A DNA stretch of 64,000 bases from Balneolales bacterium (GTDB lineage: Bacteria > Bacteroidota > Rhodothermia > Balneolales > Natronogracilivirgulaceae): contig SLNO01000058.1 in the NCBI GenBank assembly GCA_007132975.1, positions 1 to 64,000 on the forward strand, written 5' to 3'. The position numbers were made by a program, and so were the translations under genes. The notes beneath the pieces were generated by a model. That model saw nothing but the letters and a program-made list of their open reading frames with translations, was not told the DNA's origin and searched no databases. Shown piece by piece: positions 9,756 through 16,290 of this stretch. Each line of letters opens with the position of its first letter. Position 1 is the first letter of the stretch.

Positions 9756-10403
9756 CTATCGGTGGCAGGCGTTGCAGTAGATGGGCGCATGGATGTTGCG
9801 CTTTTCAATGACCATCTGGGCAAACTGGTAGTGGTTGTCAGGCGGCTCCCATGCCATATTCGTGACCTCTTCAACCGGACGAAGATGGGGGGCAGGGTTG
9901 TTGTGGCAGTCGAGGCACCACCCCATGCTCATCGACTCGGTTTTCATCACAACTTCCATGCGATCCACCCGGCCGTGGCAGGTGGCGCACCCTATGCCGA
10001 CATTCACGTGGATCGAGTGGTTGAAATAGGCATGATCCGGCACGTCGTGCACACGGATCCACTCAACGGGCATCCCGGTTTCCCAGCTGTCGCGCAATGG
10101 TTGAAGCGCTTCGCTGTCAACGGCTACATACTCGTGGCAGGTCATGCATGTTTCTGTGGACGGGATGGCGGCCACGGCAGAGACCCAGGCCGATCCATGG
10201 CAGTACTGGCAGTCAAGGCCCAGCTCGGCGACATGGAACTTGTGGCTGTAGGGGATCGGTTGGTTGGGTGCGTATCCTACTTCCAGATATTCCGGTGATC
10301 CGAAATACCAGAAACCGAAAATAATGCCAGTTACTATGATAATGGTTGCAAGTTGCAGCCGTTTTGGTATGCTGTTCACCCATTCAGGGAAAATCTGCGC
10401 CAT
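9756..10403 (-). CDS. actA: Alternative complex III pentahaem cytochrome c subunit ActA
   Basis: First gene of the respiratory operon, 215 residues. One N-terminal membrane anchor (about 18-36) is followed by a periplasmic domain with five CxxCH haem sites at residues 65-69, 86-90, 139-143, 163-167 and 210-214. The fifth sits at the extreme C-terminus, leaving only one residue after its histidine. Extra histidines ('PYSHKFHV', 'YFNHSIHV') are candidate distal ligands. In ACIII, ActA takes electrons from the ActB clusters. The start at 10403 is the first ATG of the frame. A putative promoter element lies about 150 bases upstream. Confidence 0.95.
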   Translation of the reverse strand: MAQIFPEWVNSIPKRLQLATIIIVTGIIFGFWYFGSPEYLEVGYAPNQPIPYSHKFHVAELGLDCQYCHGSAWVSAVAAIPSTETCMTCHEYVAVDSEALQPLRDSWETGMPVEWIRVHDVPDHAYFNHSIHVNVGIGCATCHGRVDRMEVVMKTESMSMGWCLDCHNNPAPHLRPVEEVTNMAWEPPDNHYQFAQMVIEKRNIHAPIYCNACHR

Positions 10404-10810
10404 ATAAAGACAGCTTTTTCGTGTTCTGATATGTACCTGAGAATCTGACGGTCAAGGAGTGACGTTTTTAGCAACAGGACTTGCTTGGCTCTATTTCAGA
10501 GTTGGTGCTCCTTAACCCGGCACGCCTGCCATAGCAAGCGTATTTAAGCAGTAAAGATACTCCAAATCGACTGCTAAAAAAAAGAAAAAAGATCACGATT
10601 TCATATAATTTTAAAATTTCATGCATAGATTCCCCGCTTGCTTTTTCCTGAATCGATATGCAAGTCGATGGTGGGCATTCCGTAAGAATTTTTTTACCGC
10701 TAAAGGGCGCTTTTTTTTCGTTTTTCCGCTAAATTCACACTCATTTCCGATGACCGCCCAACCTGTCCTGCAAACTGATCCTGCCACCGTATCCAACCAC
10801 TTGCCAACCG
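10404..10810. other. Divergent intergenic region between actA and the DUF420 gene
   Basis: 407 bases with no convincing gene. It must hold the promoter of the minus-strand act-cox operon and that of the plus-strand DUF420 gene. It contains an A-rich tract at 10576-10591 and AT-rich sequence at 10600-10620. Short open frames here (for example 10621-10854 plus) have no recognisable protein character and overlap the real gene in another frame. Confidence 0.6.
10552..10559 (-). promoter_or_regulatory. Candidate -7 promoter element for actA
   Basis: On the minus strand this reads TATCTTTA, seven of eight matches to the Bacteroidota-type -7 element TAnnTTTG. It is 148 bases upstream of the actA ATG, with a T-rich tract upstream on the minus strand and no clear -33 TTTG at normal spacing. 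It assumes the Bacteroidota sigma factor preference applies in this organism. Confidence 0.3.
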
Positions 10811-11257
10811 ATGATTTCACTTACAGACCTTCCCCAGCTCAATGCCGTCCTTAACAGTATTGCCACACTTTTCCTGCTGGCCGGCTTCCTGTTCATAAAG
10901 AGGAAAAACATCTCGGCACACATGCGTATGATGTGGTCGGCATTTGCGGTATCAGCACTATTCCTTGTCAGTTATCTGATATTCCACTATCAGGTAGGTT
11001 CGGTCGGTTACGACGGAACCGGCTGGATCCGCCCCGTTTACTTCGGCATACTCATATCGCACATAATACTTGCCATGGTGAACCTGCCCATGATCCTTCT
11101 GACCATGTATCGCGCCGTTCGCAAGGATTACGACAGGCACAGAAAAATAGCGAGATGGACCTGGCCCGTCTGGATGTACGTATCCGTTACCGGTGTACTG
11201 GTCTATCTGATGATGGAAGCTTCAGGCAGCTACGACAAGCTGTACCACCTGCCCTGA
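10811..11257 (+). CDS. DUF420 (CtaM/YozB-like) membrane protein, oxidase assembly
   Basis: 148-residue protein with four membrane helices. 'ISLTDLPQLNAVLNSIAT' at the start, 'IKRKNISAHMRMMWSAF', and later 'HRKIARWTWPVWMYVSVTGVLVYLM' are the family signatures; the paired histidines H37 and near 116 are conserved in DUF420. The Staphylococcus member CtaM is needed for maturation of an aa3-type haem-copper oxidase. Placement next to, and divergent from, the act-cox operon supports the same role here, but that is inference. The stop codon ends exactly where the stop of the convergent UPF0173 gene begins, so no intergenic base separates the two. Confidence 0.9.
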   Translation: MISLTDLPQLNAVLNSIATLFLLAGFLFIKRKNISAHMRMMWSAFAVSALFLVSYLIFHYQVGSVGYDGTGWIRPVYFGILISHIILAMVNLPMILLTMYRAVRKDYDRHRKIARWTWPVWMYVSVTGVLVYLMMEASGSYDKLYHLP

Positions 11258-11965
11258 TCAGGATAGCTGGCCTGCAAAGTCTTCTCCCGGTTCGGGTACA
11301 ACTACTTTGGTCTTTCCTTTTGTGAGCTTGTCAACCCGTTCCCGGAATTTTTCGGGTGAGCCGGTGAGTACAGGCATGGTTCCGTAGTGCATGGGTATGG
11401 CGATGGGGGATCCCAGCATGGCCGCAGCATGGGCCGCCTCTTTGTGACCCATGGTATAATGGTCACCGATCGGGAGGATGGATACATCAGGATGGTAAAT
11501 CCGTCCGTAGATCTCAAAATCGGGCATGATATTGGTGTCGCCTGCATGATAGAGGCGTTTGCCGTCCAGATGCAGGATGAATCCGGCCGGGTCTCCTGCA
11601 TAGGTACCTTTCCATGAGCTGGAGTGGTTGGCATTGGTCATGGTGACTTTCACCCCGTCCAGGTCCACTGTTCCACCCTTGTTCATCTCCACGGCCTGAT
11701 CCTCCGGTAAACCGTCTTTCTTAAGCAAACCTGACAGTTCCACAATGGAAACGACACGCGCGCCTGTTTTCTTTGCAAGCGGGATGGTGTCGGCGGCGTG
11801 GTCATCGTGCCCGTGTGTCACCAGGATTACGTCAACCTTGTCAGGAGATTTCCAGTTTTCAGGAGTTACCGGGTTGCCCTGCAGGAACGGGTCAATGAGA
11901 ATGTTTAAACCTGATGCGGTTGTTATGATGAAAGTGGAATGTCCGAGCCAGCGAATGGATTTCAT
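11258..11965 (-). CDS. UPF0173 metal-dependent hydrolase (YtkL-like)
   Basis: 235-residue metallo-beta-lactamase-fold protein. The metal-binding HGHDDH motif is at residues 51-56 ('LVTHGHDDHAADT'). 'NANHSSSW', 'HAGDTNIMPDF' and 'IPMHYGTMPVL' supply the further ligands typical of the UPF0173 family. It starts 'MKSIRWLGHSTFII', a standard beginning for this group. It is a cytosolic enzyme with unknown physiological substrate. It is transcribed alone on the minus strand, divergent from the phosphofructokinase gene and convergent with the DUF420 gene. Confidence 0.92.
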   Translation of the reverse strand: MKSIRWLGHSTFIITTASGLNILIDPFLQGNPVTPENWKSPDKVDVILVTHGHDDHAADTIPLAKKTGARVVSIVELSGLLKKDGLPEDQAVEMNKGGTVDLDGVKVTMTNANHSSSWKGTYAGDPAGFILHLDGKRLYHAGDTNIMPDFEIYGRIYHPDVSILPIGDHYTMGHKEAAHAAAMLGSPIAIPMHYGTMPVLTGSPEKFRERVDKLTKGKTKVVVPEPGEDFAGQLS

Positions 11966-12003
11966 AATGTCACCTCATTCTTTCATTAAAAATTAATCAA
12001 AAA

Positions 12004-12050
12004 ACTGTTTTTTATGACCGCTGATACATAATAACAAGAAAAAAAACAGT
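12004..12050. repeat. 10-base perfect inverted repeat between ytkL-like and pfp genes
   Basis: ACTGTTTTTT at 12004-12013 is the exact reverse complement of AAAAAACAGT at 12041-12050, with a 27-base spacer. It lies in the divergent promoter region. It could be an operator or simply AT-rich chance sequence. The arms are followed by no T tract in either direction that would make a standard terminator. Confidence 0.4.
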
Positions 12051-12207
12051 ACCGTTTGCCTCAGGATAATCCTATTTTAAGGCCTTCAGGTAATTTCAGC
12101 AAATGACAGAACGACCACATCGGTTGATCTGTACGGTTACAGAATTTGAATTATCCGTGACAGTGGACTGGCTGTCATGTCAACCCGAACAAAATATTGG
12201 ATTAAAT

Positions 12208-13521
12208 ATGTCAAAACCCAAGCGTTTGGCCATTCTCGTTGCCGGCGGACCGGCACCAGGCATCAACAGTGTTATTGGAGCTGCTACCATACGTGCCATC
12301 CAGCACGGCTACGAAGTATTTGGACTCAGAGACGGTTTCAAATGGATCATGCGTGGCGATACCTCGCACATTGAGCCTCTGACCATAGACAAGGTAAGCC
12401 GTATCCATTTCCAGGGCGGTTCGTTCATCGGCATTGCCCGTGACAACCCCACCAAGAAAAAAGAGGACCTGCAGACCGTTATCAAAACACTCGAGGGCCT
12501 GGGCATCGACAAGCTGGTCACCATTGGCGGTGACGACACGGCTTTCAGTGCAAAAACCGTTGAGGAGGCCTCCAACGGGGCCATCAGCGTGGTACACGTG
12601 CCAAAGACCATTGACAATGACCTTGACTTGCCATTCGGTATCCCGACCTTCGGGTTCCAGACTGCCCGCCACGTGGGCGTGGGAGTTATCAAAAACCTTA
12701 TGGTGGATGCAAGAACCACTTCACGCTGGTATTTCGTGGTTTCCATGGGCCGCAAAGCCGGACACCTTGCCCTTGGCATCGGCAAATCTTCTGGCGCAAC
12801 CCTGACCCTGATCCCCGAAGAGTTCAAAGAGGAGAAGATTCCCCTGAAGAAACTTGTGGATATCCTGGTCGGCTCCATCATCAAGCGCAAGTCACTGGGT
12901 CAGGACAACGGCGTCGTGATCCTGGCAGAAGGCCTTGTCGAGCGGCTCAACCCCGCCGAACTGGATGGCCTGGCCGATCTGGAGCGCGACGAGCACGACA
13001 ACCTTCGTTTTGCCGAGCTGAACATCGGCGATATTCTCAAGAAAGAGGTCAAGAAGCGTTTGGACGAACTCAATTACAAGGTTACCATCGTGGCCAAGAA
13101 CATCGGTTACGAACTGCGTTGCGCCGATCCCATCCCGTTTGACATGGAGTACACCCGCGACCTCGGATTCTCCGCGGTAGAGTTCATTGTCAAAGGCGGT
13201 ACAGCTGCAATGGTTTCCATCCAGAACGGTCACTTCGTTCCGATGTACTTCAAGGATATATTGGACAAAGAGACTGGAAAAACCCGCATCCGCATGGTAG
13301 AGGTGAACTCCATGTCGTTTGCCATTGCCAAGCAGTACATGATCCGTTTGAATCACGATGATTTCAAGGATGATGAGCAGTTGGCCAAGTATGCAAAAGT
13401 GATCGATATTCCTGTCTCGGAGTTCAGGTCCCGCTTTGAATACATCACTGAGCATGAATCGGAGAGTGACGAGGTTGGCCAGAGCATCAGGAGTAATTTT
13501 CCTGAGGCCGCTGATCGGTAA
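12208..13521 (+). CDS. pfp: Phosphofructokinase, pyrophosphate-type active site
   Basis: 437 residues from the ATG at 12208 ('MSKPKRLAILVAGGPAPGIN'); an in-frame start at 12103 would add 35 residues without family resemblance. It interconverts fructose 6-phosphate and fructose 1,6-bisphosphate in glycolysis. Two residues that separate PPi- from ATP-dependent enzymes are both of the PPi type: GGDDT at 107-111 (aspartate instead of the glycine needed to fit ATP) and PKTIDND at 132-138 (lysine instead of glycine). The catalytic TIDND aspartates are present. 'TSRWYFVVSMGRKAGHLALGIG' is a substrate-binding segment. It is predicted to be cytosolic and reversible. A possible terminator hairpin follows the stop codon. 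Confidence 0.9.
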   Translation: MSKPKRLAILVAGGPAPGINSVIGAATIRAIQHGYEVFGLRDGFKWIMRGDTSHIEPLTIDKVSRIHFQGGSFIGIARDNPTKKKEDLQTVIKTLEGLGIDKLVTIGGDDTAFSAKTVEEASNGAISVVHVPKTIDNDLDLPFGIPTFGFQTARHVGVGVIKNLMVDARTTSRWYFVVSMGRKAGHLALGIGKSSGATLTLIPEEFKEEKIPLKKLVDILVGSIIKRKSLGQDNGVVILAEGLVERLNPAELDGLADLERDEHDNLRFAELNIGDILKKEVKKRLDELNYKVTIVAKNIGYELRCADPIPFDMEYTRDLGFSAVEFIVKGGTAAMVSIQNGHFVPMYFKDILDKETGKTRIRMVEVNSMSFAIAKQYMIRLNHDDFKDDEQLAKYAKVIDIPVSEFRSRFEYITEHESESDEVGQSIRSNFPEAADR

Positions 13522-13561
13522 TTTTCCCGGTCATTATTATATTGGATGAGAATGCGGGGTG

Positions 13562-13615
13562 CCGCCAGACCCGGTATCCCGCCTCTCCTTCACTGGCGGA
13601 ATCATTTCTGTTTTT
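13562..13615 (+). terminator. Possible hairpin terminator after pfp
   Basis: CCGCCAG at 13562-13568 pairs perfectly with CTGGCGG at 13593-13599, followed by a sequence ending in TTTTT at 13611-13615. The 24-base loop is long and the T tract is 11 bases away from the stem, so this is a weak call. Confidence 0.35.
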
Positions 13616-13640
13616 CCAACACTTAAAAAAGGAGGAAACC

Positions 13641-14312
13641 ATGGCAGAAAAGATAAAACTGCATCCCGAAACGCCTCACCAGAAGCGGATTTTCGAAATT
13701 TCCGATGATCTTCGCGGCGGTGCCATTGCCATACTTCCAACTGATACGCAATACGCGCTTGCCTGCAGTTACGCTAATAAAAAAGGCATAGAGCGCATCC
13801 GGATGATCCGCCAGCTCAAACTGGACCATCTTCTGACCCTGATCTGTGATTCCCTGACCGGAATTTCCAAATTTGCGCGGCTGGGTGACAACCAGTTCAA
13901 GGTGATCAAGAAGCTGATCCCGGGGCCTTACACCTTTGTGCTGCCGGCCACAAAGGAAGTGCCCAAGCTGCTGCTCAACCCCAGGCGGCAGACTATTGGT
14001 TTTCGCGTTCCCGACTACCCCATCTGCCAGAAACTTGTTGAGCAGCTGGGCAATCCGCTCATCGCCACAACCGCCCGCCATCCCGACTACGAGGGCTCCA
14101 AAGGCAACGGCACGGATGACCGCCTGGAGCTGTTCCGGCGTTTTGAAAAGCAGGTAGACCTGATCATCGACAATGAACAGCCGTTGATCGTGGAGCCCTC
14201 CACCATTGTGGATATGTCCAAGGATGATCCGGTGATCATCAGGGCAGGCAAGGGTTACGAAAAATTCCTTGAAGTCTGCGCCGTAGCAGATCTCAATCCT
14301 GTCGAGGCCTGA
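13641..14312 (+). CDS. YciO/TsaC-family (Sua5-YrdC domain) protein
   Basis: 223 residues. The start at 13641 is set by a strong Shine-Dalgarno GGAGG 5 bases upstream, rare in this window, and by the family N-terminus; the frame is open to 13542. The Sua5/YciO/YrdC fold is shown by 'GGAIAILPTDTQYALAC', 'KKLIPGPYTFVLPAT', 'RQTIGFRVPDYPICQKLV' and 'NPLIATTARH'. Members make threonylcarbamoyl-AMP for the tRNA t6A modification. The 'PTDTQYALAC' form and overall length are closer to YciO than to TsaC, and the in vivo role of YciO is less certain. Its last 20 bases overlap the 3' end of convergent mtnA. Confidence 0.88.
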   Translation: MAEKIKLHPETPHQKRIFEISDDLRGGAIAILPTDTQYALACSYANKKGIERIRMIRQLKLDHLLTLICDSLTGISKFARLGDNQFKVIKKLIPGPYTFVLPATKEVPKLLLNPRRQTIGFRVPDYPICQKLVEQLGNPLIATTARHPDYEGSKGNGTDDRLELFRRFEKQVDLIIDNEQPLIVEPSTIVDMSKDDPVIIRAGKGYEKFLEVCAVADLNPVEA

Positions 14313-15363
14313 TCTTTTCCAGGTTTTTCTCAAAATCTGGTTTCACCACGCCCTTCTCGGTGATAAATGCCGTGATCAGTTTATGCGGGGTTACGTCAAA
14401 TGCCGGGTTGTAGACGGGCGTTTCAGCCGGCGCCACCTGCTGTTTGCCGATGGCCCGCACTTCTGAGGCATCGCGCTCTTCGATCGGGATCTCCTTACCG
14501 GATGCGACATTGAAGTCGATGGAGGATACGGGTGCCGCCACATAAAAAGGGATGCCATGGTGCCTGGCCAGTATTGCCAGCCCGTAGGTGCCGATCTTGT
14601 TTGCCGTGTCGCCGTTGCGCGCCACGCGATCCGTACCGACCACTACCAGATCCACCCCCTTCTCTTTCATCACCCATGCCGCCATTGAGTCGGTGATCAG
14701 CCGGTGCGGCACGCCGGTCTTCTCCAGCTCCCATGCCGTCAGACGGCTGCCCTGGAGCAGGGGGCGGGTCTCATCCACCCAGACGAGGATATTCTTCTTG
14801 CCAAGATGGGCGTGATAAATCACAGACAGGGCGGTTCCGTACTGCCCGGTTGCCAGACTGCCGGTGTTGCAGTGTGTTAGGATGCCGGCAACATCGGGGA
14901 TTAGTTCCTGGCCTATTTTTCCGATATCGGCGCAGATGCGTTTATCTTCTTCGTGGATGGATTTGGCCAGTTCCAGCAAGGCCTCCTTCACCTTTGCGAC
15001 GGGTTCGTTTTCCATTTCGCGGGCAAGCCGCGCGGCCCTGTCAAGCGCCCAGGTCAGGTTGATTGCAGTGGGCCGGGCCGTGGCAAGGTATTCGCAGATG
15101 CCTTCTACGTCGATATGGAAAGGCTGCATATCGTCCTCGGGCAGGTCTTTGACACCCAGGTAAACCCCGTAGGCCGCAGCGATGCCAATGGCAGGGGCTC
15201 CCCGGACCCGGAGTGCCCTGATGGCCTCCCATACGCGCCCTACTTCAAAGATATCGAGGAAAAACTCACGGCGTGGGAGGTAGGTCTGGTCGATGATGCG
15301 CAGATGGTCTTCTTTCCACTGGATGGATTGCACCACTTCGGGCGCTTTGATATTGGGGATCAT
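14293..15363 (-). CDS. mtnA: S-methyl-5-thioribose-1-phosphate isomerase
   Basis: 356 residues. Isomerises methylthioribose-1-phosphate to methylthioribulose-1-phosphate in methionine salvage. Family motifs: 'VRGAPAIGIAAAYGVYLG' near the N-terminus, 'GILTHCNTGSLAT' with the catalytic cysteine, 'VDETRPLLQGSRLTAWELEKTG', and 'VVGTDRVARNGDTANKIGTYGLAI' with the catalytic aspartate. This last set separates MtnA from the related eIF2B subunits. It begins 8 bases after xerD on the same strand and ends overlapping the YciO gene. No other salvage gene is in the window. Confidence 0.95.
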   Translation of the reverse strand: MIPNIKAPEVVQSIQWKEDHLRIIDQTYLPRREFFLDIFEVGRVWEAIRALRVRGAPAIGIAAAYGVYLGVKDLPEDDMQPFHIDVEGICEYLATARPTAINLTWALDRAARLAREMENEPVAKVKEALLELAKSIHEEDKRICADIGKIGQELIPDVAGILTHCNTGSLATGQYGTALSVIYHAHLGKKNILVWVDETRPLLQGSRLTAWELEKTGVPHRLITDSMAAWVMKEKGVDLVVVGTDRVARNGDTANKIGTYGLAILARHHGIPFYVAAPVSSIDFNVASGKEIPIEERDASEVRAIGKQQVAPAETPVYNPAFDVTPHKLITAFITEKGVVKPDFEKNLEKIRPRQD

Positions 15364-15371
15364 GACAGGGA

Positions 15372-16277
15372 TCAGGCTCTTGGGTGAAACGACTTGTGGA
15401 CTTCCTCAAGGAAGGAACGGTCGATGTGGGTGTAAATTTCAGTGGTGAGGATGGATACGTGTCCGAGCATCTCCTGAACGGCCCTGAGGTCGGCGCCGCC
15501 TTCCAGCAGGTGCGTGGCAAAGGAGTGCCGGAGCGTGTGGGGGTGGATCTGTTTTGTGAGATTGGCATTGCGGGCTGCCCCGGTGACAATGTGCCAAAGG
15601 CTCATGCGCGTGAGTGGTTTGCCGCGGTAGCTCAGGAAGAGCCGGTTTTTGGCATCGTTCGCGCTTTTCCTTAGGAAGGGACGGGCGTTGCGGAGGTAGT
15701 CGTCCAGGGCTTTCATGGCCATGCCGCCCACGGGAACAAGCCGCTCCTTGTTGCCCTTGCCGATGACCCGCAGCAGTTGCAGTTCGGTTATCAGCTGGTC
15801 AGTCTCCAGGTCTACGGTTTCGGAGGCGCGCAGGCCGGTGGCGTACATCAGCTCCAGTACAGCGGCGTCGCGCTTGCCGAGCGGGTCGGACCGGTCAGGT
15901 GCTTCCAGCAGCGCCACCACCTCCTGCTGGTCAAGCACATCCGGCAGCTTGCGTCCCTTCCTGGGCAGTTCAATCAGCTCGGCCGGGTTTGCGGGACACC
16001 ATCGCTCCATCATTGCGAACTGGTGGAAGCCGCGAATGGAAGAGATGTTGCGCGATATGGTACTCACGGAAAGGTTCAGCGCCAGCAGCTCCTGAAGAAA
16101 CGACTCGATGTGCTCAAGTGTGATACCGGCAAGGTCACCCATGCCTGTATCCCGGCCGATGAAATCAAGGTAGCGGCTGATGTCGCGCTTGTATGACTCC
16201 AGCGAATTTTGAGACAGCCCCTTTTCAATCTTGAGGAAGTTCAGGTACTGTTGGAGCTCCTTGTTGAAGTGGCTCAT
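15372..16277 (-). CDS. xerD: Tyrosine recombinase XerD/XerC
   Basis: 301 residues, the usual size for a Xer recombinase that resolves chromosome dimers at dif. The N-terminal SAM-like core-binding domain is residues 1-100. The catalytic domain has the full set: R150 ('TGLRASE'), K174, H247 and R250 ('HPHTLRHSFATHLLEGGADLR'), H273 ('LGHVSILTTEIYTH') and nucleophile Y282. The 'QEMLGHVSILTTEIYTH' form is closest to XerD. Its place among housekeeping genes, with no phage or integron genes nearby, argues against a mobile-element integrase. It is 13 bases downstream of the 7TM-HD gene and 8 bases upstream of mtnA. Confidence 0.92.
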   Translation of the reverse strand: MSHFNKELQQYLNFLKIEKGLSQNSLESYKRDISRYLDFIGRDTGMGDLAGITLEHIESFLQELLALNLSVSTISRNISSIRGFHQFAMMERWCPANPAELIELPRKGRKLPDVLDQQEVVALLEAPDRSDPLGKRDAAVLELMYATGLRASETVDLETDQLITELQLLRVIGKGNKERLVPVGGMAMKALDDYLRNARPFLRKSANDAKNRLFLSYRGKPLTRMSLWHIVTGAARNANLTKQIHPHTLRHSFATHLLEGGADLRAVQEMLGHVSILTTEIYTHIDRSFLEEVHKSFHPRA

Positions 16278-16290
16278 GGAGTGGCAGTGG

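Noticed and set aside
10621-10854. 77-codon plus-strand frame ahead of the DUF420 gene
   Set aside because: Overlaps the DUF420 start in another frame; low-complexity phenylalanine-rich start from a T-rich intergenic stretch.
15372-16277. Tyrosine recombinase as a sign of an integrated element
   Set aside because: Length and motifs are those of XerD, and it is embedded in a housekeeping run with no phage, plasmid or attachment-site features around it.
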